Assembly: GCA_040752635.1 (NCBI GenBank) | Contig: JBFMGS010000001.1 | Span: 1-64,000 of the forward strand | Source of the DNA: JBFMGS01 sp040752635 | GTDB taxonomy: Bacteria; Bacillota; SHA-98; UBA4971 | Direction: 5' to 3' | Length of the DNA stretch: 64,000 nt | Shown: positions 8,240-17,794 of the stretch, in pieces | How the letters are laid out: each line of letters begins with the position of its first letter | Numbering within the stretch: the stretch's first letter is position 1 | The notes under the pieces: generated by a model | The model's input: only the letters and a program-made list of their open reading frames with translations | Told to the model about the DNA's origin: nothing | Database searches by the model: none | Translations under genes and position numbers: made by a program

Positions 8240-9495
8240 GACTCACCGGATCTGTCTTGCGAGTCTATTTTGCTCCCGTTACGCACTTCTATGTAGAGTT
8301 CAGCGAGCTGCTCCTCCGACAGCGCCCCGGGCGCCCCGGTCATAGGGCATACCGCGCGCTGCGTCTTGGGGAATGCGATAACGTCTCGAATGGTCTTGCG
8401 CCCGGTAAGCAGCGCCACGATCCTGTCAAAACCAAGCGCTATACCCCCGTGGGGAGGGGCGCCATACTCGAAGGCTTCGAGGAGGAACCCGAACTTGTCA
8501 CGCGCCTCGTCCATGCTCATGCCAAGCGCCGCAAACACCCTCTCCTGAATGTCGCGCCGGTATATTCTTATGCTTCCGCTCCCGAGCTCTGCCCCGTTCA
8601 GTACGAGATCATACATGTTCGCGCGCACAGCGAGCGGATTGCTCTCCAGGAGATCGAGATCCTCATCGAGCGGTGACGTGAATGGATGATGCACCGCTAC
8701 GACCCTGCCCTCTTCCTCACTATACTCAAGGAGTGGGAAGTCAGTAATCCACAAGAACGCCATTTCATCCTGGGGGATGAGCCCGAGCTTCGAAGCAAGG
8801 TGCAGGCGCAGCCTGCCCAAGGATTCTTGCACCACCCGGCGATCTCCCGCGCATATCAGGACGAGGTCCCCCTCCCCGGCTCCTGTCATCGCAGCGATCC
8901 GGTCCAGTTCCTCTTCCTTGAGGAACTTGCGCACCGCCGACCGAAACTCGAGCCGGCCATCGTTCCCCCTGGTGACGGCTATCGACACGAGCCCCCGGGC
9001 GCCGAACTGCTTTGCGAAGCTCTCAAGGTCGTCAAGCTCGCGCCGGGAGAACCCGCTGCACCCGCGCGCCACGATGGCGGCAACCTTGCCTCCCCCGCCT
9101 ATGGCATCGCGGAACACTCGAAAGTCAGATCTCTTGATAGCATCGCCGACGTCGCGGATTTCCATCCCGAATCTTACGTCAGGCTTGTCCGACCCGTATC
9201 TTTCCATCGTTTCAGCGTAGGACAGCCTCGGGAACGGCGTTCTTACGCGCACCCCAAGAGTCTCTTCCACCACAGCCGCCATCATGTCCTCGGTGAGAGC
9301 GAGCACGTCGTCCCGGCCTACGAATGACATCTCTATGTCGATCTGCGTGAACTCGGGTTGCCTGTCGGCGCGCAGGTCTTCATCGCGGAAGCAGCGCGCC
9401 ATCTGAAAGTAGCGGTCGAACCCCGCGACCATGAGGAGTTGCTTGAACAATTGCGGGGATTGCGGCAAGGCATAGAACCGCCCTGGGTTCAGCCG
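8236..9495 (-). CDS. aspS: Aspartyl-tRNA synthetase, N-terminal third lost in a gap
   Basis: 420 codons of a class II synthetase that charges tRNA-Asp (and possibly tRNA-Asn). The visible part begins at FYALPQSPQLFKQLLM, close to residue 175 of typical bacterial AspRS. It includes motif 2 (RCFRDEDLRADRQPEFTQID), the bacterial GAD insertion domain and motif 3 (HGGIALGFDRIVALLTG). The missing part is the OB-fold anticodon-binding domain plus motif 1. The apparent continuous reading frame with hisS through the N run is accidental. Confidence in identity is high; the 5' boundary is set by the gap. Confidence 0.95.
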   Translation of the reverse strand, partial: RLNPGRFYALPQSPQLFKQLLMVAGFDRYFQMARCFRDEDLRADRQPEFTQIDIEMSFVGRDDVLALTEDMMAAVVEETLGVRVRTPFPRLSYAETMERYGSDKPDVRFGMEIRDVGDAIKRSDFRVFRDAIGGGGKVAAIVARGCSGFSRRELDDLESFAKQFGARGLVSIAVTRGNDGRLEFRSAVRKFLKEEELDRIAAMTGAGEGDLVLICAGDRRVVQESLGRLRLHLASKLGLIPQDEMAFLWITDFPLLEYSEEEGRVVAVHHPFTSPLDEDLDLLESNPLAVRANMYDLVLNGAELGSGSIRIYRRDIQERVFAALGMSMDEARDKFGFLLEAFEYGAPPHGGIALGFDRIVALLTGRKTIRDVIAFPKTQRAVCPMTGAPGALSEEQLAELYIEVRNGSKIDSQDRSGES

Positions 9496-9595
9496 NNNNN
9501 NNNNNNNNNNNNNNNNNNNNNNNNNNNNNNNNNNNNNNNNNNNNNNNNNNNNNNNNNNNNNNNNNNNNNNNNNNNNNNNNNNNNNNNNNNNNNNN
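9496..9595. other. Assembly gap (100 N) between hisS and aspS
   Basis: 100-N placeholder. From the protein families, the missing DNA should encode the last 10-20 residues of HisRS and the first 170 or so of AspRS, so the real gap is nearer 550-600 bp than 100. Confidence 0.95.
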
Positions 9596-10809
9596 AACTG
9601 TTCGCCCGTAGACATGTCCTTCACCGTCGCCGTCTTGTTCTGGAGCTCCTCTTCCCCCAGTATGACGACCTTCGCCGCCCCGAGCCTGTCCGCGGACTTC
9701 ATCTGTGCTTTCAAGCTGCGACCCATGTAGTCCAGGTCCGCAGACACCCCACGCTCTCGAAGGGCCTGAACCGTCCGGAACGCTTCGACTTTCCCCGGAG
9801 CGCCGATTGATGCGACGAACACGCGAATGCCATCCGTGGCACCCGCCTCTGGAGCCTCCGCTTCGAGGATCTTAACGGCCCTCTCTATCCCCGCGGCGAA
9901 GCCTACCCCCGGCGTCCGGTCCCCGCCGAGTTCCTCTGCGAGGCAGTCGTACCTCCCGCCGCCCCCAAGCGCATCCTGAGCGCCCAGCCCGGCGTGGATC
10001 ACTTCGAACACCGTTTTCGTGTAGTAGTCGAGCCCTCTCACGATCCTGGAATCGATCTCGTAGACAAGCCCAAGCGTTCTGAGATAGCCGGTCACGCCCT
10101 CGAAGTGGTCCCTGCACTCATCACAGAGATGCTCGAAAACAGGCGGCAGTTCGCGGGAGATCTGGCGGCACGCGTCGTTCTTACAGTCCAGCACGCGCAA
10201 GGGGTTGCGTTCAAGCCTCCTCTGGCAGTCAGGGCAAAGCTCCCCGATGCGTCCCGAAAGCGCCTTGACCAGCACGTCCTTGTAGCCCGGCCGGCATACA
10301 GGGCACCCGATGGTATTGAGGCGCACAACGAACCCCGTAAGTCCAAGGGACTTGTACACCTCGATGAGGATGGATATAACCTCTGCGTCGAGGGCGGGAT
10401 CACTTGAACCAAGCGCCTCCACACCGAACTGGGTGTGCTGCCTGTACCTTCCCGACTGAGGCCGCTCGTACCGAAACATCGGGCCGATGTAGTAGAGCTT
10501 CACAGGCTGAGGCCTTGCCTTCATTTTGTGCTCCAGGTAGGCCCGTACAACAGCCGCCGTGCCCTCCGGGCGCAGCGTTATGCTGCGCCCGGCCTTGTCC
10601 AGGAACGTGTACATCTCCTTCTCGACGATGTCGGTAACCGCGCCGACGCCTCGCTCGAAAAGCTCTGTGTGCTCAAAGATAGGGGTCCGGATCTCGCCAT
10701 ACCCGGCGTTACGGCACACCCTGCGCACCGTGTCCTCAACCCGGAGCCACAGGGCTGACTGTTCCGGAAGCACGTCAGCCGTCCCCCTGGGCGCCTTTAT
10801 ATCAGCCAC
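9596..10809 (-). CDS. hisS: Histidyl-tRNA synthetase, last residues in a gap
   Basis: 404 residues of a class II synthetase usually 415-430 long. Motif 1 region KAPRGTADVLP..., motif 2 GPMFRYERPQSGRYRQHTQFGVE, the histidine-binding stretches RGLDYYTKTVFE and GGRYDCLAEELGG, motif 3 GVGFAAGIERAV and the C-terminal anticodon-binding domain are visible. A Cys-rich insertion (CPVC, CPDC, CKNDAC, LCDEC) is typical of Gram-positive HisRS. The start is a GTG at 10809 with AAGGGGG about 10 nt upstream; the surA-like gene ends 17 nt before it. hisS-aspS is a conserved operon. Confidence 0.95.
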
Positions 10810-10825
10810 GGGTAGAAAGCCCCCT

Positions 10826-12040
10826 TCACTTCTCTGGCTCACCCTGCCCATCGGAACTCCCGGCCCCATCAGGGCTCTTGGTCCCTGTACCGCCCTGGGC
10901 GCCAGCAGGTTGCGAGGAGGCGCCAGACGCCTTGCTACGACGCTCGAGCAACTCCCGGATCTCCGCGATCTTAGCCTGTTCTGCCTGGGCGTCGTCTTTG
11001 CGCCCCATGCTCCTGAGGAGCGACTCGAGGCGTATATGGAGGAGGATGTCAAGCGAACCATGCTCCGAAGCTTTCTTGAACTCCGCACAAGCCTGGTCCG
11101 GCGAGCCCCCGTCCCGATAGGCCATGCCAAGGAGCAGCCTGATGTACGGCTCTTCAGGATATAGCTCAGCCGCCTTCTCGAGAGCCTTCGTTGCGCCGGG
11201 CAGGTCACGCTTACCGAGGTAGGCCTGGGATAACCCCACGTAGAGGTACGGATCCTCAGGCTTCCTCCGGATGGCCTCGTTATATATGGTGATAGCGTCG
11301 TCGTAAGCCTTCTCCTGGAGTTTCTTCACAGCCCGGATCTCCGGGTCGAGTATTTCTATCTTTGCTTCCTTCTTGAGACCTTCGAGCCACTTGACGATGG
11401 CTTCCTGTTCCGCGGCCGATCTTAGCCGGCTTTCTATCCCGGGGCGCTTCTCCTCGAAGTCTTTTCCCTCAGGCGGCTTACCTGTCTCCTTTGTGTATTG
11501 CTCCTTGACAGCATCCTCCGATACCGTGACCCCTGACTTTACTTTAGCAAGAAGCGCTTGGACCGTGAGGCGGTCTCTTATTTGCCTTTTGACCTCGCTT
11601 ACGGTCAGGTTATTCTCGACAAGGGCCTTCCGAAATGCATCCTTACTTGGGAACGACTCTTCCTGCGCCTTGAACTCGGCTTCCACCTGCTTCGCCGGGA
11701 CCTGGATCTTCGCCTTCTTTGCAGCATCGGCTATGAGGACGCTGTTGATGATCTGGTCCAGCACGGACGCTCGGATTGGTCCTCTGGTCTCAGGGAGTAC
11801 GCGGCCTGTGTTCTCGTACTCAGCCAGGAGCGCGTTCTTGAACCCCCGGTCCACCAGGTCCCAGGGGATCTTCTTCCCATCGACGCTCGCAACAACCCCG
11901 AGGTCACCTGTAACCGGAGGCCGGGTAAGCACGGCACCAGTATAGGCAAGCCCGCCGATGAACGTGATGGATATTATTATGATGACGGCTTTCGTCATCG
12001 TCGAGCTTTTCTTCCCCCGAAAGCCCCGGAACAAAGGCAT
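10826..12040 (-). CDS. SurA/PrsA-type N-terminal chaperone domain fused to TPR repeats
   Basis: 404-residue protein anchored by one N-terminal transmembrane helix (about residues 16-36). A SurA N-terminal domain (about 45-190: SVLDQIINSVLIADAAKK, PAKQVEAEFKAQEE, VSEVKRQIRDRL) takes the place used by foldases. No PPIase domain follows; instead there are three or four TPR units (about 220-330, e.g. AYDDAITIYNEAIRRKPEDPYLYVGLSQAYL) and a Gly/Ser/Pro-rich tail. It probably assists folding or assembly of proteins outside the membrane. The ATG at 12040 has AAGGA 9 nt upstream; a TTG at 12049 is the alternative. Confidence 0.75.
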   Translation of the reverse strand: MPLFRGFRGKKSSTMTKAVIIIISITFIGGLAYTGAVLTRPPVTGDLGVVASVDGKKIPWDLVDRGFKNALLAEYENTGRVLPETRGPIRASVLDQIINSVLIADAAKKAKIQVPAKQVEAEFKAQEESFPSKDAFRKALVENNLTVSEVKRQIRDRLTVQALLAKVKSGVTVSEDAVKEQYTKETGKPPEGKDFEEKRPGIESRLRSAAEQEAIVKWLEGLKKEAKIEILDPEIRAVKKLQEKAYDDAITIYNEAIRRKPEDPYLYVGLSQAYLGKRDLPGATKALEKAAELYPEEPYIRLLLGMAYRDGGSPDQACAEFKKASEHGSLDILLHIRLESLLRSMGRKDDAQAEQAKIAEIRELLERRSKASGASSQPAGAQGGTGTKSPDGAGSSDGQGEPEK

Positions 12041-12096
12041 CTCCCCCAATCCTTACGACGCTACGCTGTGATTCTACTTGACTTCCGGACACCTTG

Positions 12097-12941
12097 TCAA
12101 CCTTGCCATTTCTCTTCGCCGATGGTGGTGGAAGGTCCATGGCCGGGATAGACTACTGTCTGGCTTGGGAGGGTGAAGAGTTTCTTGATGGAACCGAGCA
12201 GCGTCTCGTACGACCCGCCCGGGAAATCCGTCCGCCCGATTCCGCCTCCGGCAAAGAGGGTGTCTCCGGAGAAAACCAGCCCGTCCCCTACCAGCGAAAT
12301 GCTTCCCGGGGTATGCCCCGGCGCGTGAACAACGCGCAACCTGACGCACCCGGCTGCAACCACATCGCCTTCGTCCAGCAGCCTATCAGGCGGAGGGCTC
12401 GGCGCGTCCGATGCCCCCGGCGGGACGAGAACGGATAGGTTCGCCACCGGGTCGGACAGGGCACGAGCATCCTTCTCGTGTATTGCAATGGGGGCCCCGG
12501 TAGCCTCTTTGACAGCGCGGTTCGCCATGATATGATCCACGTGACCGTGGGTGTTCACTATGAGTTTGCATACAAGGCCTGAGGCCCGGAGCGCAGCGAG
12601 GATCTTGTCAGGCTCCGCGCCGGGATCGATCACCAGNNNNNNNNNNNNNNNNNNNNNNNNNNNNNNNNNNNNNNNNNNNNNNNNNNNNNNNNNNNNNNNN
12701 NNNNNNNNNNNNNNNNNNNNNNNNNNNNNNNNNNNNTGACAGCGCGGTTCGCCATGATATGATCCACGTGACCGTGGGTGTTCACTATGAGTTTGCATAC
12801 AAGGCCTGAGGCCCGGAGCGCAGCGAGGATCTTGTCAGGCTCCGCGCCGGGATCGATCACCAGGGCTTCCCGGGACTCCTCACACCCAACGATATAGCAA
12901 TTCGTGTCGAGGGGCCCCACGGGTACACACTTGACGATCAT
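12097..12941 (-). CDS. Metallo-beta-lactamase-fold hydrolase (glyoxalase II-like), artificially split by a gap
   Basis: When the 100-N run and one copy of the 127-bp duplicated flank are removed, a 205-residue YqgX/GloB-like hydrolase is read in a single frame. It starts MIVKCVPVGPLDTNCYIV and carries THGHVDHIMAN, HAPGHTPGSISL, FSGDTLF and a final YPGHG metal-ligand set. These bind two metal ions and hydrolyse thioesters such as S-lactoylglutathione or bacillithiol analogues; the natural substrate is unknown. The ATG at 12941 is preferred, with a GTG at 12950 as alternative. It ends about 55 bp before the SurA/TPR gene. Confidence 0.85.
12510..12863. repeat. Exact 127-bp duplication flanking an N gap (assembly artefact)
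   Basis: 12510-12636 and 12737-12863 are identical over 127 bp, and the 100 N at 12637-12736 lie exactly between them. 127 is a common largest k-mer in de Bruijn assemblers. The two contigs therefore overlap and the gap does not exist in the genome. Confidence 0.92.
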
Positions 12942-12978
12942 CTGGTCCACCGCTCCCTTGCAGCAGCACGGCCGGCCT

Positions 12979-13428
12979 TCAGAATTGCTTCTTGCTGTCG
13001 AGCAGGATGGTCACCGGGCCGTCGTTGTCCACCGACACCGTCATGACCGTCTGGAACCTGCCAGTCTCAACCTCAATGCCCAATCGGCGGACTTCCTCCA
13101 CAAACTCGTTGTATAGCTCGTTCGCCCTCTCGGGCGGCGCGGCCTCAGTGAAGCTCGGACGCCTTCCCTTGCGGCAGTCCCCGTACAGGGTGAACTGCGA
13201 AACGACAAGCACCGGAAGGCTCACGTCGATGCAGGAAAGGTTCATCTTGCCCGCCTGGTCTTCGAAGATCCGCAGATTCCCGACCTTTTCGGCGAGATAA
13301 CTTGCGTCGTCCCTCGAATCATCCTGGCCGACGCCAAGAAAGACGACAAGCCCGGGGCCGATGGAGCCCACCGTCTCGCCGTCCACGCTTACTCTGGCCG
13401 ACTTTGCCCGTTGTACTACAGCCCTCAT
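12979..13428 (-). CDS. dtd: D-aminoacyl-tRNA deacylase
   Basis: 149-residue enzyme that hydrolyses D-amino acids (and glycine mischarged on tRNA-Ala) from tRNA. It starts MRAVVQRAKSARVSVDGE and carries the cross-subunit active-site motifs SQFTLYGDCRKGRRPSF and a C-terminal NDGPVTILLDS (the Gly-cisPro type GPVT). The ATG at 13428 has GAGGAT 6 nt upstream, while the longer frame lacks a site. dtd next to relA/spoT is a conserved pairing in Bacillota. Confidence 0.95.
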   Translation of the reverse strand: MRAVVQRAKSARVSVDGETVGSIGPGLVVFLGVGQDDSRDDASYLAEKVGNLRIFEDQAGKMNLSCIDVSLPVLVVSQFTLYGDCRKGRRPSFTEAAPPERANELYNEFVEEVRRLGIEVETGRFQTVMTVSVDNDGPVTILLDSKKQF

Positions 13429-13556
13429 GATATCCTCGAGACTGCCTGCCAAGCGTTAATCTTCCGTTACCCGATACAAACTCACATGGGGTCGTCAGTG
13501 TTTGCGCGGAGCGCGTCTGACATCTCGCTGGTACTTCACACCCAATACCGCCCCCC

Positions 13557-13585
13557 AAAAAACCAGGGCCACCCACAGAACCTGG
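13557..13585 (-). terminator. Rho-independent terminator of relA/spoT
   Basis: Directly after the stop codon the minus strand shows CCAGG (13581-13585), a 13-nt loop region and CCTGG (13563-13567), followed by T6. The stem is short but the U run is clean. Confidence 0.55.
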
Positions 13586-15760
13586 CTAAACCGATTGTGC
13601 CTGCTGGGCGGTTGTGCGTTGCGCCCGGTGGACGTCAGTGACACCGTGAACGCGCCTGACCCGGCTCATGATGGAATTAAGATGATCAATGCTCGAGATG
13701 TCCACCACGATGTTCACGACAGCCATACGGTCGCGGGTGGTTCTCGCGTTCACCGCGCTGATGTTCGCGCGAAGCTCGGTGATAGCGCTCATGATGTTCG
13801 CAAGGAGCGCCACCCTGTCGATGGCCTCGATCTCAAGCTCCACAGGATAGGAGTCCTCCGCGCCGAACTCCCACTCCACTTCGATGTTGCGCTCGGGCGA
13901 GCTTCGCAGCCACGCAATGTTCGGGCAATCGCGCCGGTGCACTGAAATCCCCTTTCCGCGGGTAATGTAGCCGATGATCTCGTCCCCGGGGACGGGGCTG
14001 CAGCACCGCGCCATCCTGATAAGGACATTATCCACGCCTTTTACCTTGATCCCCTGTCCTGACGCCCGCCGACGCCTTGGCGCAAGCTGGGTCGGCTCCT
14101 TCTCCTCTTTCTCCGGCGCAAGCCGCCCGGCCACCATGGACGGTGAAACCTTGCCGTCGCCTACAGCGGCGAGCAAGTCTTCGGGATCCTCGAACCCGAG
14201 ACGCTTCGCGGCCGCAAGGAGCTTCTCGTCCTTGAGGTTCTCGTGGACTTCCAAGCCCTGACGACGTAGCTCCTTCTCGACGAGGTCCCGCCCTCTGGGC
14301 ACCGCTTCCTCGCGGCGCTCCTCCCTCACCCACTGGCGTATCTTGCTGCGCGCCTTCGACGTCTTGACGAAAGCGAGCCAGTCCAGGCTAGGGCCGCCCG
14401 GGCCCTTCGAGGTGAGGATCTCCACGATGTCGCCGTTTGTCAGCTGATAGTCGAGTGGCACTATCTTGCCGTTCACCTTTGCCCCGATGCACCGGTGCCC
14501 GATATCGGTGTGGACGCTGTAGGCGAAGTCCACCGGAGAGGACCCTGCGGGCAGGCTCTTGACGTCTCCCTTCGGAGTGAATACGAAAACCTCGTCCTTG
14601 AAAAGGTCGATCTTCAGGGTCTCCATGAAGTCGTGAACGTCCTTGAGATCCCGCTGCCACTCGAGGAGCTGCCGAAGCCACGACATCTTCTCCTCGAACT
14701 CGCTGGTCGTGTGGGTGCCTTCTTTATACCTCCAGTGGGCCGCGATGCCGTATTCCGCCGTGCGGTGCATATCCCATGTGCGGATCTGTATCTCCAAGGG
14801 TTCGCCCTTCGGCCCGATAACCGTTGTGTGCAAGGACTGGTACATGTTGGATTTGGGCATGGCGATGTAATCTTTGAACCTGCCCGGGATCGGCTTCCAC
14901 AGCGAGTGTATGGTCCCCAGGACCGCGTAGCAATCTCTTACGGTGTTCACGACGACCCGGATAGCGATGAGATCGTAGATCTCCTCGAATGTCTTGCCCT
15001 TCACCCGCATCTTCTCGTAAATGCTGTAGAAGTGTTTAGCTCTTCCCTGGAGGTCGCACGGGACGCGAGCCTCTTCCAGGCTCTTCTTCAGTATCGCCTT
15101 GGCCTCTTCTATGAGGCCTTCGCGCTCCTTGCGCTTCTTTGCAACCCTCTCAACAAGCTTATAATACTCGCCCGGCTCCAGGTACCTGAGGGCGAGGTCC
15201 TCGAGCTCCCACTTTATCCTCCACATGCCCAGGCGATGGGCGAGCGGCGCGTAGATCTCAAGGGTCTCACGAGCTATCCTGGCCTGTCTATCCCAAGGGA
15301 GGTGGCCCAGGGTGCGCATGTTATGAAGCCTGTCAGCGAGCTTTATCACGACCACCCTGATGTCCTGCGCCATGGCGAGGAACATCTTGCGGAGGTTCTC
15401 GGCCTGCTGCTCCTCCCTGGACATAAAAGGCAGCCTGCCGAGCTTCGTCACGCCGTCAACGAGCACGCCGAGCTCGTGCCCGAACTCTGCTTTTATCTCC
15501 GCAAGGGTAACGGGAGTATCCTCGATCACATCGTGAAGCAGGCCGGCGGCAATGGTGGTAACGTCCATCTCGAGTTCCGCAAGGATGGTTGCGACCCCCA
15601 GGGGATGGAAAATGAAAGAATCCCCGGAGTCGCGCTGCTGCCCGGCGTGGGCGCGCGCAGCGAACGCATAGGCCCTGGTCACCACGTCGAGCGCAGCGTC
15701 CGGGGCGTACTTTCTTATCTTCTCGAGAAGATCTTCAATGCCCTGTGCCACCGTGACCAC
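13586..15760 (-). CDS. relA: Bifunctional (p)ppGpp synthetase/hydrolase (Rel/SpoT)
   Basis: 724-residue long RSH protein controlling the stringent response. Domain order: HD hydrolase (about 20-200, with FHPLGVATIL and LLHDVIEDT), synthetase (about 220-350, with RAKHFYSIYEKM and YQSLHTTVIG), TGS (about 390-450, starting VFVFTPKGDVKSLPAGSSPVDFA), helical/zinc-finger region (CCSPVPGDEIIGYITRGKGISVHRRDC) and a C-terminal ACT domain. Both catalytic halves look intact, so it should make and degrade the alarmone. The GTG at 15760 has AGAGGT about 7 nt upstream. It lies between recJ and dtd, as in many Clostridia. Confidence 0.95.
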   Translation of the reverse strand: MVTVAQGIEDLLEKIRKYAPDAALDVVTRAYAFAARAHAGQQRDSGDSFIFHPLGVATILAELEMDVTTIAAGLLHDVIEDTPVTLAEIKAEFGHELGVLVDGVTKLGRLPFMSREEQQAENLRKMFLAMAQDIRVVVIKLADRLHNMRTLGHLPWDRQARIARETLEIYAPLAHRLGMWRIKWELEDLALRYLEPGEYYKLVERVAKKRKEREGLIEEAKAILKKSLEEARVPCDLQGRAKHFYSIYEKMRVKGKTFEEIYDLIAIRVVVNTVRDCYAVLGTIHSLWKPIPGRFKDYIAMPKSNMYQSLHTTVIGPKGEPLEIQIRTWDMHRTAEYGIAAHWRYKEGTHTTSEFEEKMSWLRQLLEWQRDLKDVHDFMETLKIDLFKDEVFVFTPKGDVKSLPAGSSPVDFAYSVHTDIGHRCIGAKVNGKIVPLDYQLTNGDIVEILTSKGPGGPSLDWLAFVKTSKARSKIRQWVREERREEAVPRGRDLVEKELRRQGLEVHENLKDEKLLAAAKRLGFEDPEDLLAAVGDGKVSPSMVAGRLAPEKEEKEPTQLAPRRRRASGQGIKVKGVDNVLIRMARCCSPVPGDEIIGYITRGKGISVHRRDCPNIAWLRSSPERNIEVEWEFGAEDSYPVELEIEAIDRVALLANIMSAITELRANISAVNARTTRDRMAVVNIVVDISSIDHLNSIMSRVRRVHGVTDVHRAQRTTAQQAQSV

Positions 15761-15798
15761 CCGTAGACCTCTTCATACCATCCATTATACAACAACGA

Positions 15799-17535
15799 TC
15801 AGGCGCTGACAGCCTCTCTCAAGCCTTTTATGTTAAGTTCGACCTGTCTTGTGCCATTCCACTGGTTGACATCGATGGCGTAGATGATGTCAACTTCTGC
15901 GATCCCCCGGGCGAAGAGCGCCGGGGCCAGGCTACCGAGCCCGAAGCCTATCGCATCGAGAACCACCCCGTTGTGGAAGAGTTTCATCTTGAGGTGCTTC
16001 GCGTCAGCACCGACCCCCCGGTACTCTACGAGTCTGGCACCCCGCGTAAGGAAGGTCGGCATGGGGTTTGCCACCCCGAACGGCGCAAGCGAGGCAAGCC
16101 CCTCCGCCGCTGCGAGGTCCACCTCGTTGAACCCAATCTCGAGGTCACACGTGACCTTCCGCACGAGGTCATCCTGAGTCAAGAGGCTGCGGCCCACATC
16201 GTTTATTCTTTCGCGGAAGAGGCCGACGGCATCCCGCGTTATACTGAGTCCGGCGGCATGGCTGTGCCCCCCGAACCCGTCGAGCAAGTCCGCGCACTCG
16301 CACAGCCCTTCGTAAAGGTTAAACGCTTCTATGCTCCGCCCTGAGCCTCGTCCCTCCTCACCGTCAAGTGATATCAGGATGACAGGGCGGTTAAACCGCT
16401 CGACCAACCTCGAGGCAACAATGCCGATTACACCGGTATGCCAGCCTTCGCCCGCGAGGACCAGGACGACGTCCTCAGCCTCCCCATCCCTGGTCCTGAC
16501 CATAGATGCTGCTTCCATCAATATGGATTGCTCCAGGGCTTGTCTTTCCTGGTTTGCCAGGTCGAGCACTCGGGCGATCTCGGCCGCTCTCTCCGCCGAA
16601 GACGTGGTAAGGAGATCTACGCAGAGCGACGCGTCACCAAGCCTTCCAGCGGCGTTCAAGCGAGGCCCGAGAGCAAAGCTAACAGTACCCGCGCTGATCT
16701 CGCGCCCCAAAAGGCCGGACCTCTCGACGAGCGCACGCAGGCCGACGTTGCTCGTAGAGTTCATCCTTGCAAGGCCGTGCTTGGCGAAAACCCTGTTCTC
16801 GCCAGTAAGAGGGGCGACATCCACGATGGTCCCGAGAGCCACAAGCTCAAGAAGTTCGACGGGCGGCTCCAGCGCATCAAGGGTACCTGCTCGCGCCTCG
16901 AGGAGCGCATGGCCTAGCTTATAAGCGACGCCCACGCCGGCAAGATCGGCGAAAGGATAGAGCGTGTCCTTCCTCTTCGGGTTGACGGCCGCATAGGCAT
17001 TAGGAAGGACGTCGCCGGGCTCGTGGTGATCGGTGACGATGACCTCGATTCCTCGTTTGCGCGCAAGTTCAACCTCGTCGAATGCAGTGATCCCGCAATC
17101 TACTGTGATGAGAAGCGACGTGCCGCTTTTCGCGGCCTTCTCAATGGCATCAGAGTTGACGCCGTAACCCTCTACGAGGCGCCCGGGGATATAGTAATCG
17201 ACGTCGGCGCCAAGACGTTTCAACACGTGGAGCAACACGCACACCGCCGTGACACCATCAACGTCGTAATCCCCGTATATCCTGATCTTCTCGTGATTCC
17301 TTATCGCTCGCAGGACCCGGGAAACAGCCTTCTCCATGTCGGGTAGAAGAAACGGATCTGCAAGGTCCTGTAAGTCAGACCGGAGAAAGGCCTGCGCGCC
17401 CTGCGCGTCCCCGAAGCCTCGAAGGCTGAGGATCTTCGCGACGAGCGGCGGAACCCCGAGTTCAGCCGCAAGAGCCCTGCTTCTCCTCTCTGCCTCGTGC
17501 GTAAAACTGGATACCTGCCAAACACAGCCGGCCAA
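15799..17535 (-). CDS. recJ: Single-stranded-DNA-specific exonuclease RecJ
   Basis: 578-residue 5'-3' ssDNA exonuclease of the DHH superfamily used in recombination and mismatch repair. Seen motifs are YGDYDVDGVTA (motif I, about residue 85), TVDCGI, VTDHHEPGD (motif III), GVGVAYKLGHAL, LGPRLNAAGRLGDASL (DHHA1 linker) and the DHHA1 GEGWHTGVIGIVASRLVERFNRP region. The start is TTG at 17535 with GGGAGAGG close upstream. A 38-bp spacer separates it from relA/spoT. Confidence 0.93.
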   Translation of the reverse strand: MAGCVWQVSSFTHEAERRSRALAAELGVPPLVAKILSLRGFGDAQGAQAFLRSDLQDLADPFLLPDMEKAVSRVLRAIRNHEKIRIYGDYDVDGVTAVCVLLHVLKRLGADVDYYIPGRLVEGYGVNSDAIEKAAKSGTSLLITVDCGITAFDEVELARKRGIEVIVTDHHEPGDVLPNAYAAVNPKRKDTLYPFADLAGVGVAYKLGHALLEARAGTLDALEPPVELLELVALGTIVDVAPLTGENRVFAKHGLARMNSTSNVGLRALVERSGLLGREISAGTVSFALGPRLNAAGRLGDASLCVDLLTTSSAERAAEIARVLDLANQERQALEQSILMEAASMVRTRDGEAEDVVLVLAGEGWHTGVIGIVASRLVERFNRPVILISLDGEEGRGSGRSIEAFNLYEGLCECADLLDGFGGHSHAAGLSITRDAVGLFRERINDVGRSLLTQDDLVRKVTCDLEIGFNEVDLAAAEGLASLAPFGVANPMPTFLTRGARLVEYRGVGADAKHLKMKLFHNGVVLDAIGFGLGSLAPALFARGIAEVDIIYAIDVNQWNGTRQVELNIKGLREAVSA

Positions 17536-17684
17536 AGCCTCTCCCCCTATTGTCCCCGTAAACCCTCTGGAGAAGCGGGACCGCTCCCGCCACCAAAAAT
17601 ACTAACCCTTTGTCCGCAAACGCGCAAGGAGCTCCCACGCCGACACGCCGATGTCGCTCCTCCAGGTCCAGGACGCGGCTCTTT

Positions 17685-17709
17685 CCCTGCCCTGCCCTGC
17701 CCTGCCCTG
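17685..17709. repeat. Pentanucleotide microsatellite (CCCTG)x5
   Basis: Five perfect tandem copies of CCCTG in the 259-bp spacer between recJ and the LapA-domain gene. The rest of the spacer shows no gene I can support: a 67-codon frame across it is simply GC-rich and repeat-derived. Confidence 0.9.
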
Positions 17710-17794
17710 CGTAAGCCGTAAGCACGCCGCTCCCCAAATAAAACAAGCACCTCCTGGCTACTCAGGTTGTGCCTGTTGAGTACTCCTGTGGCAT

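Noticed and set aside
8236..11208. A single 990-codon frame spanning hisS and aspS
   Set aside because: It runs through 100 N and joins two distinct synthetases; frame continuity is accidental, and its first 130 residues are antisense-like text over the SurA/TPR gene.
14495..15766. 423-codon plus-strand frame opposite relA/spoT
   Set aside because: No family-like sequence; the minus strand carries a complete Rel protein.
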